Of a stretch of DNA of 64,000 nucleotides, positions 55,815 to 64,000 are shown piece after piece. Position 1 is the first letter of the stretch, and every line of letters starts with the position of its first letter. Source of the stretch: Polynucleobacter ibericus (GTDB taxonomy: Bacteria > Pseudomonadota > Gammaproteobacteria > Burkholderiales > Burkholderiaceae); the NCBI RefSeq assembly GCF_018687955.1, contig NZ_CP061309.1:1720007-1784006 (forward strand), read 5' to 3'. The position numbers and the translations under genes were made by a program. A model generated the notes under the pieces. The model worked only from the letters and a program-made list of their open reading frames with translations, made no database searches and had not been told where the DNA came from.

Positions 55815-56972
55815 TTAATTGCCGCCGCGTGCAGTCATAATGTCTTGGGTCTGAATCACTTCGCCCGTCTTATTACCCCATGCGTTACGTGTGTATGTCA
55901 TTACTGCAGCGATATCGCCGTCAGAAATCACACCAGCCCACTTCGGCATCGCGCCCTTACCATTGATAAGAATGTTGTATTGCGCTGCTTTAGGTCCTAA
56001 AACCATCTTGCTGCCATCGAGCGCTGGGAATGCGCCTGCACCTTTACCATTTGGTTGGTGACAAGCCGCGCAATTCGCTGCATATACTTTGGCGCCGCGC
56101 TCTTTTTGCTCATCCAAGGTGTAAACCTTAGAAGGATCTTCGCCACCAGCGCCCATTTCTTTCTTCTTCTCTTCTACCCACTTGGTGTAGTCCTCTTGGG
56201 AAACTACTCTTACAACGATAGGCATAAATGCATGTTCTGCACCACAGAGCTCAGAACACTGACCACGAAATGTGCCAATCTTGTCTGCTCTAAACCAAGT
56301 ATCGCGAACAAAACCTGGAATCGCATCTTGCTTAACGCCAAACGCTGGAATAGTCCATGCATGAATGACGTCATTAGCTGTTGTAATCAAACGAATCTTT
56401 TTGCCAACAGGCACAACCATCTCGTTGTCCACTTCCATCAAGTAAGTGTTTGATTTAGGTGCCAAGTTATTAATTGCTTCACGGGAAGTAGACAAAGTAG
56501 ATAAGAAACTAATGCCTTCGCCTTCACCTTTGATGTAGTCGTAGCCCCACTTCCACTGATAACCAGTGGTCTTAATAGTGATGTCAGAGTTAGTTGTATC
56601 TTTCATTGCCACAACTGTTTTGGTTGCGGGCAGCGCCATGACAATAACAATGATTAATGGAATCACTGTCCAAATGATTTCCACAGTGGTGCTCTCGTGG
56701 AATGAGGCAGATTTGTGACCTAATGATTTACGGTGCTTCAAAATGGAATAGAACATCACTCCAAAAACACCCACAAAAATCAACGCACAAATGACCAACA
56801 TCATCCAATGCAACCAATGGATCTCTTGCATGATTTTGGTTGCGGCTGGCGCAAAATTTAGCTGATTAACCGCTGGGCCACCGGGCATATTCTCAGCTGC
56901 ATGAGCAAAAGCAGTACCAAAAGCTACTGCGAAATAGAGCGAAGTCTTAATGACTTTTCCAAATAAATTCAT
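55815..56972 (-). CDS. ctaC: cytochrome c oxidase subunit II with fused cytochrome c domain
   Basis: Electron entry subunit. The 385-residue product has a signal peptide, two membrane helices (about 50-75 and 95-115), the CuA domain with the ligand set in FRGQCSELCGAEHAFM, and a C-terminal class I cytochrome c domain with CAACH near 300 and an axial methionine probably in GAMPKWAG. The caa3-style fusion is common in betaproteobacteria. First gene of the oxidase operon, with a good promoter about 90 bases upstream. Confidence 0.97.
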   Translation of the reverse strand: MNLFGKVIKTSLYFAVAFGTAFAHAAENMPGGPAVNQLNFAPAATKIMQEIHWLHWMMLVICALIFVGVFGVMFYSILKHRKSLGHKSASFHESTTVEIIWTVIPLIIVIVMALPATKTVVAMKDTTNSDITIKTTGYQWKWGYDYIKGEGEGISFLSTLSTSREAINNLAPKSNTYLMEVDNEMVVPVGKKIRLITTANDVIHAWTIPAFGVKQDAIPGFVRDTWFRADKIGTFRGQCSELCGAEHAFMPIVVRVVSQEDYTKWVEEKKKEMGAGGEDPSKVYTLDEQKERGAKVYAANCAACHQPNGKGAGAFPALDGSKMVLGPKAAQYNILINGKGAMPKWAGVISDGDIAAVMTYTRNAWGNKTGEVIQTQDIMTARGGN

Positions 56973-57060
56973 CTTATTCTCTGTTTATTGTCGTGAGCAA
57001 AGCGGCCAAAGTGCCACAAAATGCCCAAAAAACGGTCTCAAGCCAATACATCCTGCCGTG

Positions 57061-57089
57061 ATTATAGGGTTATTTAGGCGCAACAACAA
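57061..57089 (-). promoter_or_regulatory. sigma70-type promoter of ctaC
   Basis: On the minus strand TTGTTG (57089-57084), a 17-base spacer and a consensus TATAAT (57066-57061) lie about 90 bases before the ctaC start codon. The long leader has no obvious hairpin. Confidence 0.6.
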
Positions 57090-57151
57090 ACAGGATTAAC
57101 CCGGCTTGATCCAATCTTGGTCAAGGTTTAAATGATAGTAAGCACTTACAC

Positions 57152-57949
57152 TTAAGCAGAATCTGACCTAGTCTTGCGTCCAATTTGATTTAGATCAATA
57201 TAGGCAACGTTGTCCTTAGCCTTTGCAAGGTGCTTTCCGATGACCCATGCGTGCCCATAAACCACTTCTAGAGTCAGTTTTTGTGGCAAAACATTCATAT
57301 TAGGGATCTCGGAAGGGGCTAATTGCATCAATTTCAGAGCGCTGACATCTGCAAGTAATAGCTCTGGCTTCTCATAATCCAACGTCAAATACTCCATGTC
57401 CATGACGGGATCGGAAAAACGCTCAGCTAGTAAGGCATCTCCCATATCGTGCATATCCCAAGGGCTTAATAAGTTCTTTAACCTTAATTCCGAAAGCTCC
57501 AGAGAACGCAGCTCTTTTCCGGTGTCGGGCCCCAAATAGCTGAAAGCAATTAAACCGCCCTCACGCAATACGCGCCAACACTCTTGTAAAAAAAGCTTAG
57601 GATCTGCCAGATCCTGCAATAAAAGATCGCTAAAAACTAAATCAACAGAATTATCTGGAATATCAAATCTTCCAGACGAGGCGTAGCTTGCCAGAGGATG
57701 GGTTTTGCCAGTAAAGAGAGAGCGCCAATTACTCATCGCTTTAGCGCGCCACATGTGAAACCCTGAAACACCTGTTTCGGTAATGCTAAAAGTACGTGCA
57801 TTTGGATAGCGCTTAGCAAGCACATCTAAATGCTTGCCAGCAAAATCTGGGACGATCAAAATGTCCTTTACATCGATCTTAACAATGTCCAATTTTTGCA
57901 GCATACGATCTGCAATTTCGTCTTGTAACCATCTGATGGGCTGGGTCAT
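57152..57949 (-). CDS. BioC-like SAM methyltransferase, degenerate motif I
   Basis: A 265-residue protein resembling malonyl-ACP O-methyltransferase BioC and other class I methyltransferases. Downstream motifs are present: SVDLVFSDLLLQDLADP, ECWRVLREGGLIAFSYLGPDT. The usual glycine-rich SAM loop is poorly conserved (ILIVPDFAGKHLDVL), lacking the GxGxG pattern. A BioC role in biotin synthesis is possible, as no other bio gene is nearby to test it. It is divergent from comF, the arrangement known from other Burkholderiales. Function should be considered unconfirmed. Confidence 0.7.
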   Translation of the reverse strand: MTQPIRWLQDEIADRMLQKLDIVKIDVKDILIVPDFAGKHLDVLAKRYPNARTFSITETGVSGFHMWRAKAMSNWRSLFTGKTHPLASYASSGRFDIPDNSVDLVFSDLLLQDLADPKLFLQECWRVLREGGLIAFSYLGPDTGKELRSLELSELRLKNLLSPWDMHDMGDALLAERFSDPVMDMEYLTLDYEKPELLLADVSALKLMQLAPSEIPNMNVLPQKLTLEVVYGHAWVIGKHLAKAKDNVAYIDLNQIGRKTRSDSA

Positions 57950-57972
57950 TCGATCAGTATACTCAGCGCCCC

Positions 57973-58716
57973 ATGCGAATTCCAGTGAACATTTTTAAAA
58001 CGATCTGTGAACATCTTTTGCCCACAGCCTGCGTTATTTGCCAAGAGTTTCAGGCTTGCTCCATTTGCATCAAGTGTCTTGGCCGCTTAAATGATGGGGC
58101 GTTATATAACTATCAATGCTGCTACCAATGTGGCGTCGCACTGCACGAGTCAGAATTAACTCAACAACAATGTGGGTCTTGCCAAAGCTTAGCGCCATAC
58201 TTTGATGAAACCTATTGCCTAGATCGCTACGATGGATTATTGCGACACCCACTTCATGAATTGAAGTATCAAAAACGCATTGCATTCGCCAATGCTCTTG
58301 GCAATACATGGAACTTACTTCTCCAAAAAAATCTGGCAGATATTTCCGCAGATTACCTACTCCCCGTCCCACTAAGTAATCAAAAATTAGCGCTACGTGG
58401 TTTTAATCAAAGTTGGGAAATTGCAAAACGCGTTCGCTGTGAAAAACAGATTCAAAAATCACCTTACATCATTCATCGACACCATTATTCGCAGCACCAA
58501 GCGGGAAGCTCTTTGGGTAATCGCTACCTCGCGATTCAGGGGATGTTTTACGTAGAAGAAAATTATATTAACGCGCTCCAAAATAAGACTGTGATCGTAT
58601 TTGATGATGTCATGACTAGCGGAGCAACTCTTAATGAAATTGCACGCGTTCTGAAGGACAATGGAGTATCTCGCGTAATCAATTGGGTACTCCTCAGGGC
58701 TGCGCGGCCAACCTAA
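57973..58716 (+). CDS. ComF family protein (phosphoribosyltransferase-like)
   Basis: A 247-residue protein of the ComF/GntX family, linked to DNA uptake and use in competent bacteria. The N-terminus holds paired cysteine motifs of a zinc-binding region (CVICQEFQACSICIKC, CCYQCGV, CGSC). The C-terminal part is a PRTase type I fold with the PRPP loop VIVFDDVMTSGATLNE. The start ATG is 23 bases from the divergent methyltransferase start. It precedes trmL, whose start lies 10 bases after its stop. Confidence 0.9.
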   Translation: MRIPVNIFKTICEHLLPTACVICQEFQACSICIKCLGRLNDGALYNYQCCYQCGVALHESELTQQQCGSCQSLAPYFDETYCLDRYDGLLRHPLHELKYQKRIAFANALGNTWNLLLQKNLADISADYLLPVPLSNQKLALRGFNQSWEIAKRVRCEKQIQKSPYIIHRHHYSQHQAGSSLGNRYLAIQGMFYVEENYINALQNKTVIVFDDVMTSGATLNEIARVLKDNGVSRVINWVLLRAARPT

Positions 58717-58726
58717 AGAGTGTCAC

Positions 58727-59197
58727 ATGTTTAATATTGTTTTATTCGAACCAGAAATTCCGCCCAATACCGGTAACATCATTCGCTTGTGCGCCAATAC
58801 CGGGGCAAGACTCCATCTCATTGAGCCACTCGGATTTCCAATGGAGGATGCGAAGTTGCGCAGAGCGGGCCTTGACTATCACGAGTTCGCCAAAGTAAAG
58901 GTGCATAAAAATTGGGCGCAGTTTTTAAAGGATGAGCAACCAAAACCTGAGCATCTTTTCGCTTTAACTACCAAAGGCTCAGGAAAGTTTCATGAAGGTA
59001 AATATTCACCAAATGACTACTTTGTGTTTGGCTCAGAAACCAAAGGGATTACAGATGAAGTAAGGGACTCCATTCCTAGTGCTAATCGTATGCGTCTAGC
59101 AATGCAAGATAGCAGTCGTAGCCTGAACTTGTCGAATACTGTAGCAATTGTGGTTTACGAGGCATGGCGTCAAAATGGTCTTACTGGCGGTCAGTAA
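58727..59197 (+). CDS. trmL: tRNA (cytidine(34)-2'-O)-methyltransferase
   Basis: SPOUT-class enzyme that 2'-O-methylates the wobble base of tRNA-Leu isoacceptors. The 156-residue product begins MFNIVLFEPEIPPNTGNIIR and has the knot motifs LCANTGARLHLIEPLGF, FGSETKGITDEV and SLNLSNTVAIVVYEAWRQ. Length matches E. coli TrmL (157). It follows comF with 10 bases between and is convergent with gpsA. Confidence 0.95.
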   Translation: MFNIVLFEPEIPPNTGNIIRLCANTGARLHLIEPLGFPMEDAKLRRAGLDYHEFAKVKVHKNWAQFLKDEQPKPEHLFALTTKGSGKFHEGKYSPNDYFVFGSETKGITDEVRDSIPSANRMRLAMQDSSRSLNLSNTVAIVVYEAWRQNGLTGGQ

Positions 59198-59214
59198 GCA
59201 ACTAATGGAAGTAA

Positions 59215-60237
59215 TTACAACTCGATTTTAGGATCTCGTCCCATCAGCTTTTTAACAGCGTCATGTGGCTGAAGCTTTCCAGAGAGAACCTCTCCCATCA
59301 TGGCGGTAATAGGCATCTCAACACCTAAACGTTTTGCTAAATCTCCGACAGCAGCTGCACAAAGTACTCCCTCGGCAACATGACCAAGACTCGCCAAAAT
59401 CTCCGCCAATGATTTACCAGCGGCAAGTTCAAGACCCACGCGACGATTGCGTGACAAATCACCAGTGGCAGTCAAAATTAAATCACCAACCCCGGTTAAA
59501 CCCATGCAAGTTTCAGATTTGCCGCCAGCAGCCTTCACAAGGCGCATCATTTCAGCCAAACCGCGCGTGAGGACTGCAGCACGCGCATTAAGCCCCAAAT
59601 CAAGACCATCGCCAATGCCTGCCGCTATAGCTAGAACATTCTTAACAGCGCCGCCTAATTCAACTCCAACCAAATCATCGCTTGAGTAAACACGCATATT
59701 GCCGTGATGAAAAGCTGCTTGAACTACCTCACAAAGCTTTGTAGATTTACTAGCAATTGTTAAAGCACACGGCATGCCAGCACCAACCTCGCGGGCAAAG
59801 CTTGGGCCAGATAGAGCGCCATACGAATGCAATATTCCGCGGGAATGGATCTTGCTCTCACGCTCCACTACTTGATGCGGTAATAAAGCGGTAATAGGCT
59901 CTAGACCCTTGCATAACCAAATAATGTTAAGTGGGTGCTCTGCAGCCTCTAATACCTGAGCAATAGTTTCAGAAAGCCCCGCCATCGGCGTAGCAATAAC
60001 CAACAAGTCATTACTAGAAAGTCTTTTAATCGCTGTAGAAAAACTTTCCTCATACTTCAATCCCTCAGGCAATTTGATACCCGAAAGATAAGCGTGGTTT
60101 TCACCACTGCCTTGAATATTTTCTAGCTGCTCTTTACTGCGCGACCATAAACAAACATCGCCTTCCTGAAGATGGCGAGCGGCTTGTGCAGCCATCGCCG
60201 TTCCCCAGGCGCCAGCACCAAGCAGTGTCACTTTCAT
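59215..60237 (-). CDS. gpsA: glycerol-3-phosphate dehydrogenase [NAD(P)+]
   Basis: Reduces dihydroxyacetone phosphate to glycerol 3-phosphate for phospholipid synthesis. The 340-residue product has the Rossmann loop LLGAGAWGTAM, the catalytic lysine in the GGAVKNVLAIAAGIGDGL segment, and the C-terminal helical domain (LNARAAVLTRGLAEMMRL, GLTGVGDLILTATG). It lies after secB (minus strand) with 26 bases between, as in many proteobacteria including E. coli. Length is normal. Confidence 0.97.
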   Translation of the reverse strand: MKVTLLGAGAWGTAMAAQAARHLQEGDVCLWSRSKEQLENIQGSGENHAYLSGIKLPEGLKYEESFSTAIKRLSSNDLLVIATPMAGLSETIAQVLEAAEHPLNIIWLCKGLEPITALLPHQVVERESKIHSRGILHSYGALSGPSFAREVGAGMPCALTIASKSTKLCEVVQAAFHHGNMRVYSSDDLVGVELGGAVKNVLAIAAGIGDGLDLGLNARAAVLTRGLAEMMRLVKAAGGKSETCMGLTGVGDLILTATGDLSRNRRVGLELAAGKSLAEILASLGHVAEGVLCAAAVGDLAKRLGVEMPITAMMGEVLSGKLQPHDAVKKLMGRDPKIEL

Positions 60238-60263
60238 GATCTGTGGGCTCGCTCTTAAAAAGT

Positions 60264-60785
60264 TTAATGAGGCAGAATAATTTTGCCCTCATCAGCAGAG
60301 CTCTCATCTTTTGTAGCTGCAGCTTGCTGAGCCTGCATCAAGCGATGCTCATACATGGCGTGGAAATTAATCTCATTCAAATGAATTGGCTGGAAACCGG
60401 CACGACTAATAGTATCGGCAATGTTAGAGCGTAAGTAAGGATACAAAATCGAAGGGCATGTAATGCCAAGCATTGGGTCAATTTGCTCAACAGGAATATT
60501 GCTGAACTCAAAAATACCAGCTTGTTTTGCTTCTACTAAAAACAATACTTTGCCATCAACTTTTGCAGTCACTGTAGAACTAAGAGACACCTCAAAAATC
60601 TCGTTGCTGATAGGGGCAACCAAAATATCAACCTCTACCTCGATCTGGGGATCAGCCTGAACCAATAAAATTTGCGGCGAATTTGGCTGCTCAAGCGATA
60701 AATCTTTTAGATATACACGCTGAATACGAAATGAAGGCTCTTTTGAGTCAGCTACATCTTTAGGTGCGGAAGATTGTTCAGTCAT
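60264..60785 (-). CDS. secB: protein-export chaperone SecB
   Basis: Cytoplasmic tetrameric chaperone that keeps preproteins unfolded for SecA. The 173-residue product has [19 protein letters not shown], the [19 protein letters not shown] strand region and [22 protein letters not shown]. The last 30 residues are a flexible tail rich in Ala, Gln, Ser, Asp and Glu. The gene lies between grxC and gpsA, a conserved order in proteobacteria. Confidence 0.96.
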   Translation of the reverse strand: MTEQSSAPKDVADSKEPSFRIQRVYLKDLSLEQPNSPQILLVQADPQIEVEVDILVAPISNEIFEVSLSSTVTAKVDGKVLFLVEAKQAGIFEFSNIPVEQIDPMLGITCPSILYPYLRSNIADTISRAGFQPIHLNEINFHAMYEHRLMQAQQAAATKDESSADEGKIILPH

Positions 60786-60819
60786 TACTAACTTTCTTTA
60801 TGTATAAATATATCAAGAA

Positions 60820-61074
60820 CTAAGCCAACAAAGGATCGAGCTTTCCAGCGCGATCCAATGCCACTAAATCGTCATAGCCGCCAACATGAGTATCCCCAAT
60901 ATAAATCTGAGGAACGGTGCGACGACCCGTACGAGTCATCATCGCTTCACGCTGTGATGGGTCACGATCAATCAAAATCTTTTCTAAATTAGCAACGCCT
61001 TTTTTGAGCAATAGCTTTTCAGCCATGACGCAATATGGACAAACCTGAGTGCTATACATCGTTACTGGCGGCAT
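60820..61074 (-). CDS. grxC: glutaredoxin 3
   Basis: Glutathione-dependent thiol-disulfide oxidoreductase. The 84-residue product has the dithiol active site CPYC in TQVCPYCVMAEKLL (second cysteine pair CPYC), the cis-proline segment TGRRTVPQIYIGDTHVGGYDD and the usual length for Grx3. It lies upstream of secB and downstream of the rhodanese gene, all minus strand, as in E. coli where yibN-grxC-secB-gpsA is the order. Confidence 0.96.
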   Translation of the reverse strand: MPPVTMYSTQVCPYCVMAEKLLLKKGVANLEKILIDRDPSQREAMMTRTGRRTVPQIYIGDTHVGGYDDLVALDRAGKLDPLLA

Positions 61075-61084
61075 TGATTTCTCC

Positions 61085-61498
61085 TTACTTCACTAAAGGC
61101 AGGGCTGCCTCTTTCCAGGCCTGAACGCCACCATCCAACGCACCAACTTCAGCAAAGCCAAGTTTTTGAGCTTCGGCAACCAGTTTGCGAGATTGGGCGC
61201 CTGTTTCGCAAACTAGTACTAAAGGATTCTTACGATCTAGCTTTAGCTTTTCAATGGCAGCGGTTAAATCCGCAACATTAGCGAATTTGGCACCTGGCAA
61301 ATGTCCTGCTTTAAAAGCCTCTTCTGAACGCACATCCAGAACATGTGCTTTACGCCGATTAATCCAAATCGTCGCTTCAGTAGGCGACAAGCCTTTTCCG
61401 CCAATAAGCGTAGATAATGTGGGTAGGAAAAGCGCTGCGCCCGAAACCAAAAGGAGGGCAATAAGCGCTAAATTATCAATTTGCGTGAGAAAGTTCAT
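61085..61498 (-). CDS. membrane-anchored rhodanese-like protein (YibN type)
   Basis: A 137-residue protein with an N-terminal membrane helix (LALIALLLVSGAALFL) and a rhodanese domain with conserved HVLDVRSEEAFKAGHLPGA and the active loop LVCETGAQSRKL containing the catalytic cysteine. Matches E. coli YibN, also placed upstream of grxC-secB-gpsA. Sulfur donor and acceptor unknown. Start taken as ATG at 61498; a GTG one codon upstream is possible. Confidence 0.92.
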   Translation of the reverse strand: MNFLTQIDNLALIALLLVSGAALFLPTLSTLIGGKGLSPTEATIWINRRKAHVLDVRSEEAFKAGHLPGAKFANVADLTAAIEKLKLDRKNPLVLVCETGAQSRKLVAEAQKLGFAEVGALDGGVQAWKEAALPLVK

Positions 61499-61520
61499 CA
61501 CCGGATTATAGAATGGCTCT

Positions 61521-62210
61521 ATGAAACAACTTGTCCTTATTCGTCATGGCGAATCCGCCTGGAACCTTGAAAACCGCTTCACTGGCTGGGCGGACGTTGA
61601 CTTAACCCCCAAAGGGGCAGAACAAGCCCTTGCGGCAGGTGAAAACCTGCGTAAAGCGGGCTACGAATTCGATATCGCCTATACCTCTGTTTTAAGGCGC
61701 GCTATTCGTACTTTATGGCATGTCCAAGACACGATGGATTTAATGTGGCTTCCTGTAGTTCATAGTTGGCGTCTCAATGAGCGTCACTATGGTGCCCTCA
61801 CTGGACTCAATAAAGCAGAAACTGCAACAAAGTACGGTGACGAACAAGTTCACATTTGGCGTCGCTCCTACGATGTACGCCCACCTTTGCTAGAAAACGA
61901 TGATGAGCGTAATCCCAAAAAAGATCCGCGCTATTCGAAGCTTAGTCCTTCTGATATTCCATTGGGCGAGTGCTTAAAAGATAACGTTGAGCGCGTGCTA
62001 CCACTCTGGAATGAATCTATTGCACCCGCACTTAAAGCTGGTAAACGAGTTCTCTTGGTGGCGCATGGTAATAGCATTCGCTCATTAATTAAGTATCTTG
62101 ATCAAATGTCTGATGAGGCCATCATGGAAGTCAATGTGCCCAATGGTGTGCCCCTTGTTTATGAATTAGATGACAACCTAAAACCTATTCAACACTTTTA
62201 TTTGGATTAA
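61521..62210 (+). CDS. gpmA: 2,3-bisphosphoglycerate-dependent phosphoglycerate mutase
   Basis: Interconverts 3- and 2-phosphoglycerate through a phosphohistidine. The 229-residue product has the phospho-histidine motif [20 protein letters not shown] near the start, the [13 protein letters not shown] region and [18 protein letters not shown] with the second histidine. Start ATG is 22 bases from the divergent rhodanese start. Followed by ctpA after 12 bases, so the two genes are probably co-transcribed. Confidence 0.97.
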   Translation: MKQLVLIRHGESAWNLENRFTGWADVDLTPKGAEQALAAGENLRKAGYEFDIAYTSVLRRAIRTLWHVQDTMDLMWLPVVHSWRLNERHYGALTGLNKAETATKYGDEQVHIWRRSYDVRPPLLENDDERNPKKDPRYSKLSPSDIPLGECLKDNVERVLPLWNESIAPALKAGKRVLLVAHGNSIRSLIKYLDQMSDEAIMEVNVPNGVPLVYELDDNLKPIQHFYLD

Positions 62211-62222
62211 ATCAAAAGAGAT

Positions 62223-63656
62223 ATGCGCCAATTTCTAAAGAACTTTGCCCTCATAGCTGTTGGTCTTATCGCTGGTGTGGCAGCCACGATTCAGCTCTCC
62301 GCCACTGCCCAACAAGGCTCGCAGCTGCCTCTAGATGAACTGCGCACGCTTTCTAATGTCTTTGCGCAAATTAAGCGCGAATATGTTGAGCCAATTGAAG
62401 ACAAGCAATTATTGACAGACGCTGTCAAAGGAATGGTGAGCAGTCTTGATCCACACTCCACCTTCTTGGATAAAAAAGATTTTTCAGAAATGCAAGAGCA
62501 AACCTCTGGAAAATTTGCAGGTCTCGGAATTGAAATCACCTCTGAAGATGGCGTAGTGAAAGTATTGAATCCGATTGAAGATAGCCCTGCGGCACGAGCT
62601 GGTTTGCAAGCAGGTGATTTAATTACTCGCCTGGATGACAAACCAGTGCGTGGTATGTCTTTAGATAAAGCAGTGCGCACAATGCGTGGCGCCCCTGGTA
62701 CCAAAATTACTTTGACGGTATTTCGTAAGAGTGAAGAACGTAGTTTTCCAGTCACCATTACTCGCGCAGAAATTAAAGTTCAGTCAGTCAAAACCAAGAT
62801 TCTCGATAACGATATTGCTTGGGTGCGAATTACAAGCTTTCAAGAACGCACTGTTCCTGACCTTGCTAAAAAATTGACTGATATTGCCAATCAAGATCCG
62901 AAGCTCAAAGGTGTCATCTTGGATCTCCGCAACAATGGTGGTGGCCTCCTCCAAGGTGCTGTAGGCGTAGCTGCCGCTTTTTTACCCGCTGATGCCATTA
63001 TTGTCTCAACTAAAGGGCAATCGCCGGACTCAAAACAGGTATTTAATGCGACTCCGGCAATGTACCGCTTAAGCGAGCCTGGCGACCCCTTAGCCGGCGT
63101 TCCAGCCATGTTTAAGAAATTACCGATGGTGGTTTTGGTAAACGCCTATTCAGCCTCAGCTTCTGAGATTGTGGCTGGCGCACTTCAAGACTACAAACGC
63201 GCAACTATTATTGGAAAAACAACCTTTGGTAAAGGCTCTGTACAAACTGTACGCCCTCTAACCAATGACTCAGCACTCAAGATCACTACCGCCTACTACT
63301 ACACTCCAAGCGGTAAATCGATCCAAGCCTATGGTGTGAAACCAGATATTCCAGTGGATCAAAACAAAGATGGCGATCCAGATGATGTCTTGATTACTCG
63401 CGAGATTGATAGTGAAAAACATCTACGTAATAAACAATCTGCTGAAGATAAGTTAATTAAAGATCGTGAGCAACGTCGCCTCGAAGAGTTACAGCGGATT
63501 GAGGAAAAGAATGCCAAGAAGACCCCCGAGGAAAAAGAGAAAGAAAAAAATAAGAAGCCAACTGAACTCGGTAGCGCAGATGACTTCATGCTTTCTCAAG
63601 CGGTGGCCTTTATTAATGGTCAGCCAGTAAAACGCTCTTCATCCAAACTCGAATAA
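62223..63656 (+). CDS. S41 family carboxy-terminal processing protease
   Basis: Periplasmic serine protease of the CtpA/Prc family. The 477-residue product has an N-terminal signal anchor, a PDZ domain (about 85-170: GLGIEITSEDGVVKVLNP, SPAARAGLQAGDLI), and the S41 domain with LRNNGGGLLQGAVGVAAAF, catalytic serine in NAYSASASEIVAGAL and lysine in GKTTFGKGSVQTVRPL. A charged Lys/Glu-rich segment near 415-450 precedes the C-terminus and is typical of betaproteobacterial members. It is preceded by gpmA and followed by a moeB-like gene, a known Burkholderiales order. Substrate unknown. Confidence 0.94.
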   Translation: MRQFLKNFALIAVGLIAGVAATIQLSATAQQGSQLPLDELRTLSNVFAQIKREYVEPIEDKQLLTDAVKGMVSSLDPHSTFLDKKDFSEMQEQTSGKFAGLGIEITSEDGVVKVLNPIEDSPAARAGLQAGDLITRLDDKPVRGMSLDKAVRTMRGAPGTKITLTVFRKSEERSFPVTITRAEIKVQSVKTKILDNDIAWVRITSFQERTVPDLAKKLTDIANQDPKLKGVILDLRNNGGGLLQGAVGVAAAFLPADAIIVSTKGQSPDSKQVFNATPAMYRLSEPGDPLAGVPAMFKKLPMVVLVNAYSASASEIVAGALQDYKRATIIGKTTFGKGSVQTVRPLTNDSALKITTAYYYTPSGKSIQAYGVKPDIPVDQNKDGDPDDVLITREIDSEKHLRNKQSAEDKLIKDREQRRLEELQRIEEKNAKKTPEEKEKEKNKKPTELGSADDFMLSQAVAFINGQPVKRSSSKLE

Positions 63657-63680
63657 TCTTTAAAGCTCTACGGCCAGCAA

Positions 63681-64000
63681 ATGAATGATGAGCAGTTACT
63701 TCGATACTCCAGGCATTTACTGCTGGAAGAAATTGATGTTGTTGGCCAAGAAAAGCTTCTTAACTCACACGTATTAGTCGTTGGTGCCGGTGGGCTAGGT
63801 AGCGCTGCCGCACCCTACCTAGCAGCCGCAGGTGTCGGTCACATTACCTTAGTAGATCACGATGATGTTGAACTCACCAATTTGCAACGACAAATCATGC
63901 ATGCTGAAAGTAGTGTTGGTAAAAGCAAAGTAGCATCCGGAAAAGAGTTTTTACAACGCCTTAACTCAAGCATTCAAATTGAGACTATTCAAACTAAAGT
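63681..64000 (+). CDS. HesA/MoeB/ThiF family adenylyltransferase, truncated by window end
   Basis: E1-like enzyme that adenylates the C-terminal glycine of a small ubiquitin-like sulfur carrier (MoaD or ThiS). From the ATG at 63681 about 106 residues are visible: MNDEQLLRYSRHLLLEEIDV, the ATP loop VVGAGGLGSAAAPYLAAAGV, and VDHDDVELTNLQRQIMHAES. The zinc-binding cysteines and the catalytic cysteine lie beyond the right edge, so MoeB and ThiF cannot be told apart. Follows ctpA by 24 bases in the same direction. Confidence 0.9.
   Translation, partial: MNDEQLLRYSRHLLLEEIDVVGQEKLLNSHVLVVGAGGLGSAAAPYLAAAGVGHITLVDHDDVELTNLQRQIMHAESSVGKSKVASGKEFLQRLNSSIQIETIQTK

Noticed and set aside
62291-62758. 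A 155-codon minus-strand frame inside ctpA
   Set aside because: Antisense to the conserved PDZ and protease domains, with composition typical of a shadow frame.

Overview
The window is a gene-dense stretch of housekeeping chromosome from a betaproteobacterium of the order Burkholderiales. The likely genus is Polynucleobacter or a very close streamlined relative. This is inferred from gene content and order (rplM-rpsI; aspS-DUF502-ubiB-ubiJ-Tim44-ubiE-DUF971; kdsD-kdsC-lptCAB-hpf-ptsN-hprK-rapZ; ctaC-ctaD-ctaG-ctaE with SURF1-ctaA-ctaB-SCO; gpsA-secB-grxC), from short intergenic gaps, and from a GC content that looks moderate for Burkholderiaceae (judged by eye, not calculated). I see no insertion sequence, prophage, CRISPR array or obviously foreign block.

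Layout. 1-7.6 kb: argC (cut by the left edge), the rpsI/rplM operon behind a long leader with a probable small RNA or attenuator, an OsmC protein, the RNase P RNA gene, pyrC, a glycerate kinase, an Atm1-type ABC exporter and nudB. 7.6-18.3 kb (minus strand): aspS, a DUF502 protein, ubiquinone genes (ubiB, ubiJ, ubiE) with a Tim44-like protein, then a DUF971 protein coupled to a 1279-residue FAD/Fe-S oxidoreductase. 18.4-21.7 kb (plus): ilvA, a 5'-nucleotidase and queF. 21.8-28.5 kb: ssb, an MFS transporter, uvrA and a Kef-type antiporter.

28.5-34.9 kb (plus): Kdo synthesis and LPS export (kdsD, kdsC, lptC, lptA, lptB), then hpf, ptsN, hprK and rapZ; rpoN, which usually sits after lptB, is missing here. 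34.9-36.9 kb: base-excision repair genes mutY and mutM. 36.9-41.8 kb: a TPR protein fused to a LolB-like domain, ispE, tRNA-Gln, prs, rplY and pth. 41.8-46.0 kb (minus): ferredoxin, coaD, rsmD and a catalytic/non-catalytic pair of M16 peptidases. 46.0-48.0 kb: ftsY and rpoH, the latter behind a perfect CIRCE operator. 48.0-57.0 kb: the aa3 cytochrome c oxidase locus with heme A synthesis and copper delivery genes, including a 43-residue small protein gene that overlaps ctaD. 57.1-64 kb: a BioC-like methyltransferase, comF, trmL, gpsA, secB, grxC, a rhodanese, gpmA, a carboxy-terminal protease and a truncated moeB/thiF-type gene.

The functions are mainly envelope biogenesis, respiration and translation. 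I found no convincing new defence or mobile system. The most interesting items are the TPR-LolB fusion without a lipid anchor, the terminator-ended RNA upstream of rplM, the CIRCE/-35 overlap at rpoH, the missing rpoN, the expanded MutY cluster loop, and the DUF971/Fe-S oxidoreductase pairing.
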